Shown here: positions 62,536 to 64,000 of the stretch, piece by piece
Position numbering within the stretch: position 1 is the first letter of the stretch
How the letters are laid out: each line of letters starts with the position of its first letter
From: Chlorocebus sabaeus
Taxonomy: Eukaryota; Chordata; Mammalia; Primates; Cercopithecidae
Reading direction: 5' to 3'
Assembly (NCBI RefSeq): GCF_047675955.1
Contig: NC_132904.1
Coordinates: forward strand, 63,545,435-63,609,434
Length of the DNA stretch: 64,000 nucleotides
Made by a program: the position numbers and the translations under genes
Notes under the pieces: generated by a model
Told to the model about the DNA's origin: nothing
What the model saw: the letters and a program-made list of their open reading frames with translations, nothing else
The model's database searches: none

Positions 62536-64000
62536 TATGGTGAAAAAGGAAATATCTTCCCTTCAAAACTGGAAAGAAGCTTTCTGAGAAACTGCTCTGT
62601 GTTATGTTAATTCATCTCGCAGAGTTACATCTTTCCCTTCAAGAAGCATTTCGCTAAGGCTGTTCTTGTGGAATTGTCAAAGGGATATTTGGAAGCCCAT
62701 AGAGGGCTATGGTGAAAAAGGGAATATCTTCCGTTCAAGACTGGAAAGAAGCTTTCTGAGAAACTACTCTGTGTTCTGTTAATTCATCTCACAGAGTTAC
62801 ATCTTTCCCTTCAAGAAGCCTTTCGCTAAGGCTGTTCTTGTGGAATTGGCAAAGGGATATTTGGAAGCCCATAGAGGACTACGGTGAAAAAGGAAATATC
62901 TTCCGTTCAAAACTGGAAAGAAGCTTTCTGAGAAACTGCTCTGTGTTCTGTTAATTCATCTCAGAGAGTTACATCTGTCCCTTTAAGAAGCCTTTCACAA
63001 GGCCTGTTCCTGTGGAATTTGCAATGTGATATTTGGAAGCCCATAGAGGGCTATGGTGAAAAAGGAAATATCTTCCGTTCAAATGTGGAAAGAAGCTTTC
63101 TGAGAAACTGCTCTGTGTTCTGTTAATTCATTTCACAGAGTTACATCTTTCCCTTCAAGAAGCCTTTCGCTAAGGCTGTTGTTGTAGAATTGGCAAAGGG
63201 ATATTTGGAAGCCCATAGAGGGCTATGGTGAAAAAGGAAATATCGTCCGTTCAAAACTGGAAAGAAGCCTTCTGAGAAACTGCTCTGTGTTCTGTTAATT
63301 CATCTCACAGAGTTACATCTCTCCCTTCAAGAAGCCTTTCGCTAAGGCTGTTCTTGTGGAATTGGCAAAGGGATATTTGGAAGCCCATACAGGGCTATGG
63401 TGAAATAGGAAATAACTTCCGTTCAAAACTGGAAAGAAGCTTTCTGAGAAACTGCTCTGTGTTCTGTTAATTCATCTCACGGAGTTATATCCTTCATTTC
63501 AATTAGCCTTTCGCTAAGGCTGTTCTTGTGGAATTCGCAAAGGGATATTTGGAAGCCCTTAGAGGGCTATGGTGAAAAAGGGAATATCTTCCGTTCAAAA
63601 CTGGAAAGAAGCTTTCTCAGAAACTACTCTGTGTTCTGTTAATTCATCTCACAGAGTTACATCTTTCCCTTCAAGAAGCCTTTCCTAAGGCTGTTCTTGT
63701 GGAATTGGCAAAGGGATATTTGGAAGCCCATAGAGGGCTACAGTGAAAAAGGAAATATCTTCCGTTCAAAACTGTAAAGAAGCTTTCTGAGAAACTGCTC
63801 TGTGTTCTGTTAATTCATCTCACAGAGTTATATCTTTCCCTTCAATTAGCCTTTCGCTAAGGCTGTTCTTGTGGAATTGGCAAAGGGATATTTGGAAGCC
63901 CATAGAGGGCTATGGTGAAAAAGGAAATATCTTCCGTTCAAAACTGGAAAGAAGCTTTCTGAGAAACTGCTCTGTGTTCTTTTAATTCTTCTCACAGAGT
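62536..64000 (+). repeat. Zone D block D1'', third occurrence, cut by window end
   Basis: 62536-63395 repeats 58927-59786 at an offset of 3609 bp (21 monomers). The GTGAAATAGG monomer at 63396 then switches within itself to the GGAATTCGC tail that in D1' lies two monomers later. After that the offset is about 3265 bp (19 monomers), seen in TTTCCTAAGG (63567), TACAGTG (63739) and CTTTTAATTCTTC (63911). The last monomer is cut after 90 bp. Confidence 0.82.
63531..63536. other. EcoRI site in GTGGAATTCGC variant (D1'')
   Basis: This is the third occurrence of the variant. Here it lies in the tail of a fusion monomer that begins as the GTGAAATAGG type (63396), so two monomers have been lost compared with 59787-60302. 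Confidence 0.93.

Larger units (their letters stand above)
1..64000 (+). repeat. Alpha-satellite array, ~172-bp monomers, African green monkey type
   Basis: The window consists of about 372 complete tandem monomers plus one partial one, all on the + strand. Each monomer has the same word order: A-box TATGGTGAAAAAGG, AAATATCTTCC, GTTCAAAACTGGAAAG, AAGCTTTCTGAGAAAC (HindIII), CTGCTCTGTGTTCTGTT, CATCTCACAGAGTTACAT, CTTTCCCTTCAAGAAGCC, TTTCGCTAAGGCTG, TTCTTGTGGAATTGGC, GATATTTGGAAGCCCATAG. The CTCACAGAGTT and GATATTTGGA words are shared with human alpha satellite, in the same orientation. The remaining words match the published 172-bp African green monkey satellite as I remember it. Alpha satellite is the DNA on which primate kinetochores assemble. 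Monomers are mostly 172 bp, with recurrent 170- and 171-bp variants. No interruption by other DNA was seen. The species call rests on memory of the consensus, not on a search. Confidence 0.97.

Noticed and set aside
1..64000. CRISPR-like regular repeats
   Set aside because: The period is 172 bp with no unique spacers, and the repeat is primate alpha satellite in a eukaryotic centromeric context.
1..64000. Transposon insertions, inversions or unique sequence inside the array
   Set aside because: I followed monomer starts through the window and each follows the last at 170-173 bp in the same orientation, leaving no room for an insertion. I saw no reverse-orientation monomers.
1..64000. Human or papionin origin
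   Set aside because: Human alpha monomers have different words at many positions and strong divergence between neighbours, and papionin arrays are dimer-based. Neither pattern is present. This rejection relies on remembered consensus sequences.

Overview
The whole 64-kb window is alpha-satellite (centromeric) DNA. It is an uninterrupted head-to-tail array of a ~172-bp monomer, all in one orientation. I walked the array using the conserved A-box (TATGG/TACGG) as monomer start. I count about 372 complete monomers plus a 90-bp partial one at 63911-64000, a mean of ~171.8 bp. I saw no gene, tRNA, rRNA, transposon, inversion, microsatellite or unique sequence. The monomer carries the HindIII site (AAGCTT) and the diagnostic words of the classic African green monkey 172-bp alpha satellite (CTGCTCTGTGTTCTGTT, CTTTCGCTAAGGCTG). 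The most likely source is therefore a cercopithecin monkey, best fit Chlorocebus (or a close Cercopithecus), in a centromeric or pericentromeric region. Human alpha satellite differs at many of these words. Papionin alpha satellite is, from general knowledge, organised as ~340-bp dimers, which I do not see here.

Although monomers are alike, they are not interchangeable. Diagnostic substitutions let individual monomers be traced, and they reveal long higher-order repeats (HORs). Zone A (1 to ~26.1 kb) holds HOR copies starting at 3266, 9448, 15458 and 20782, with lengths of 36, 35 and 31 monomers (6182, 6010 and 5324 bp). These lengths are explained by an inferred ancestral 25-mer (~4.3 kb), plus a 13-monomer or 7-monomer internal tandem duplication, minus 1- or 2-monomer deletions. 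Zone B (26103-39676) has three copies of a 28-mer (4811 bp), the middle one missing five monomers (3952 bp). Zone C (37786 to ~51.2 kb, overlapping the end of B) has a near-identical tandem pair of a 29-mer (4986 bp) and a rearranged third copy. Zone D (51.2-64 kb) has more varied monomers and shorter, older-looking repeated blocks (7-, 19/21-, 33-, 45- and 48-monomer offsets).

Nearly every rearrangement is an in-register gain or loss of whole monomers, leaving a normal-length fusion monomer at the junction. This is what unequal crossing-over or sister-chromatid exchange is expected to produce. No monomer shows a match to the CENP-B box core. The corresponding position instead holds a sequence matching the pJ-alpha type A box. 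Divergence between repeated blocks appears to rise from left to right, which suggests the right end is closer to the array edge (inference). All identities and counts were made by eye; a dot plot and monomer alignment would be needed for exact figures.
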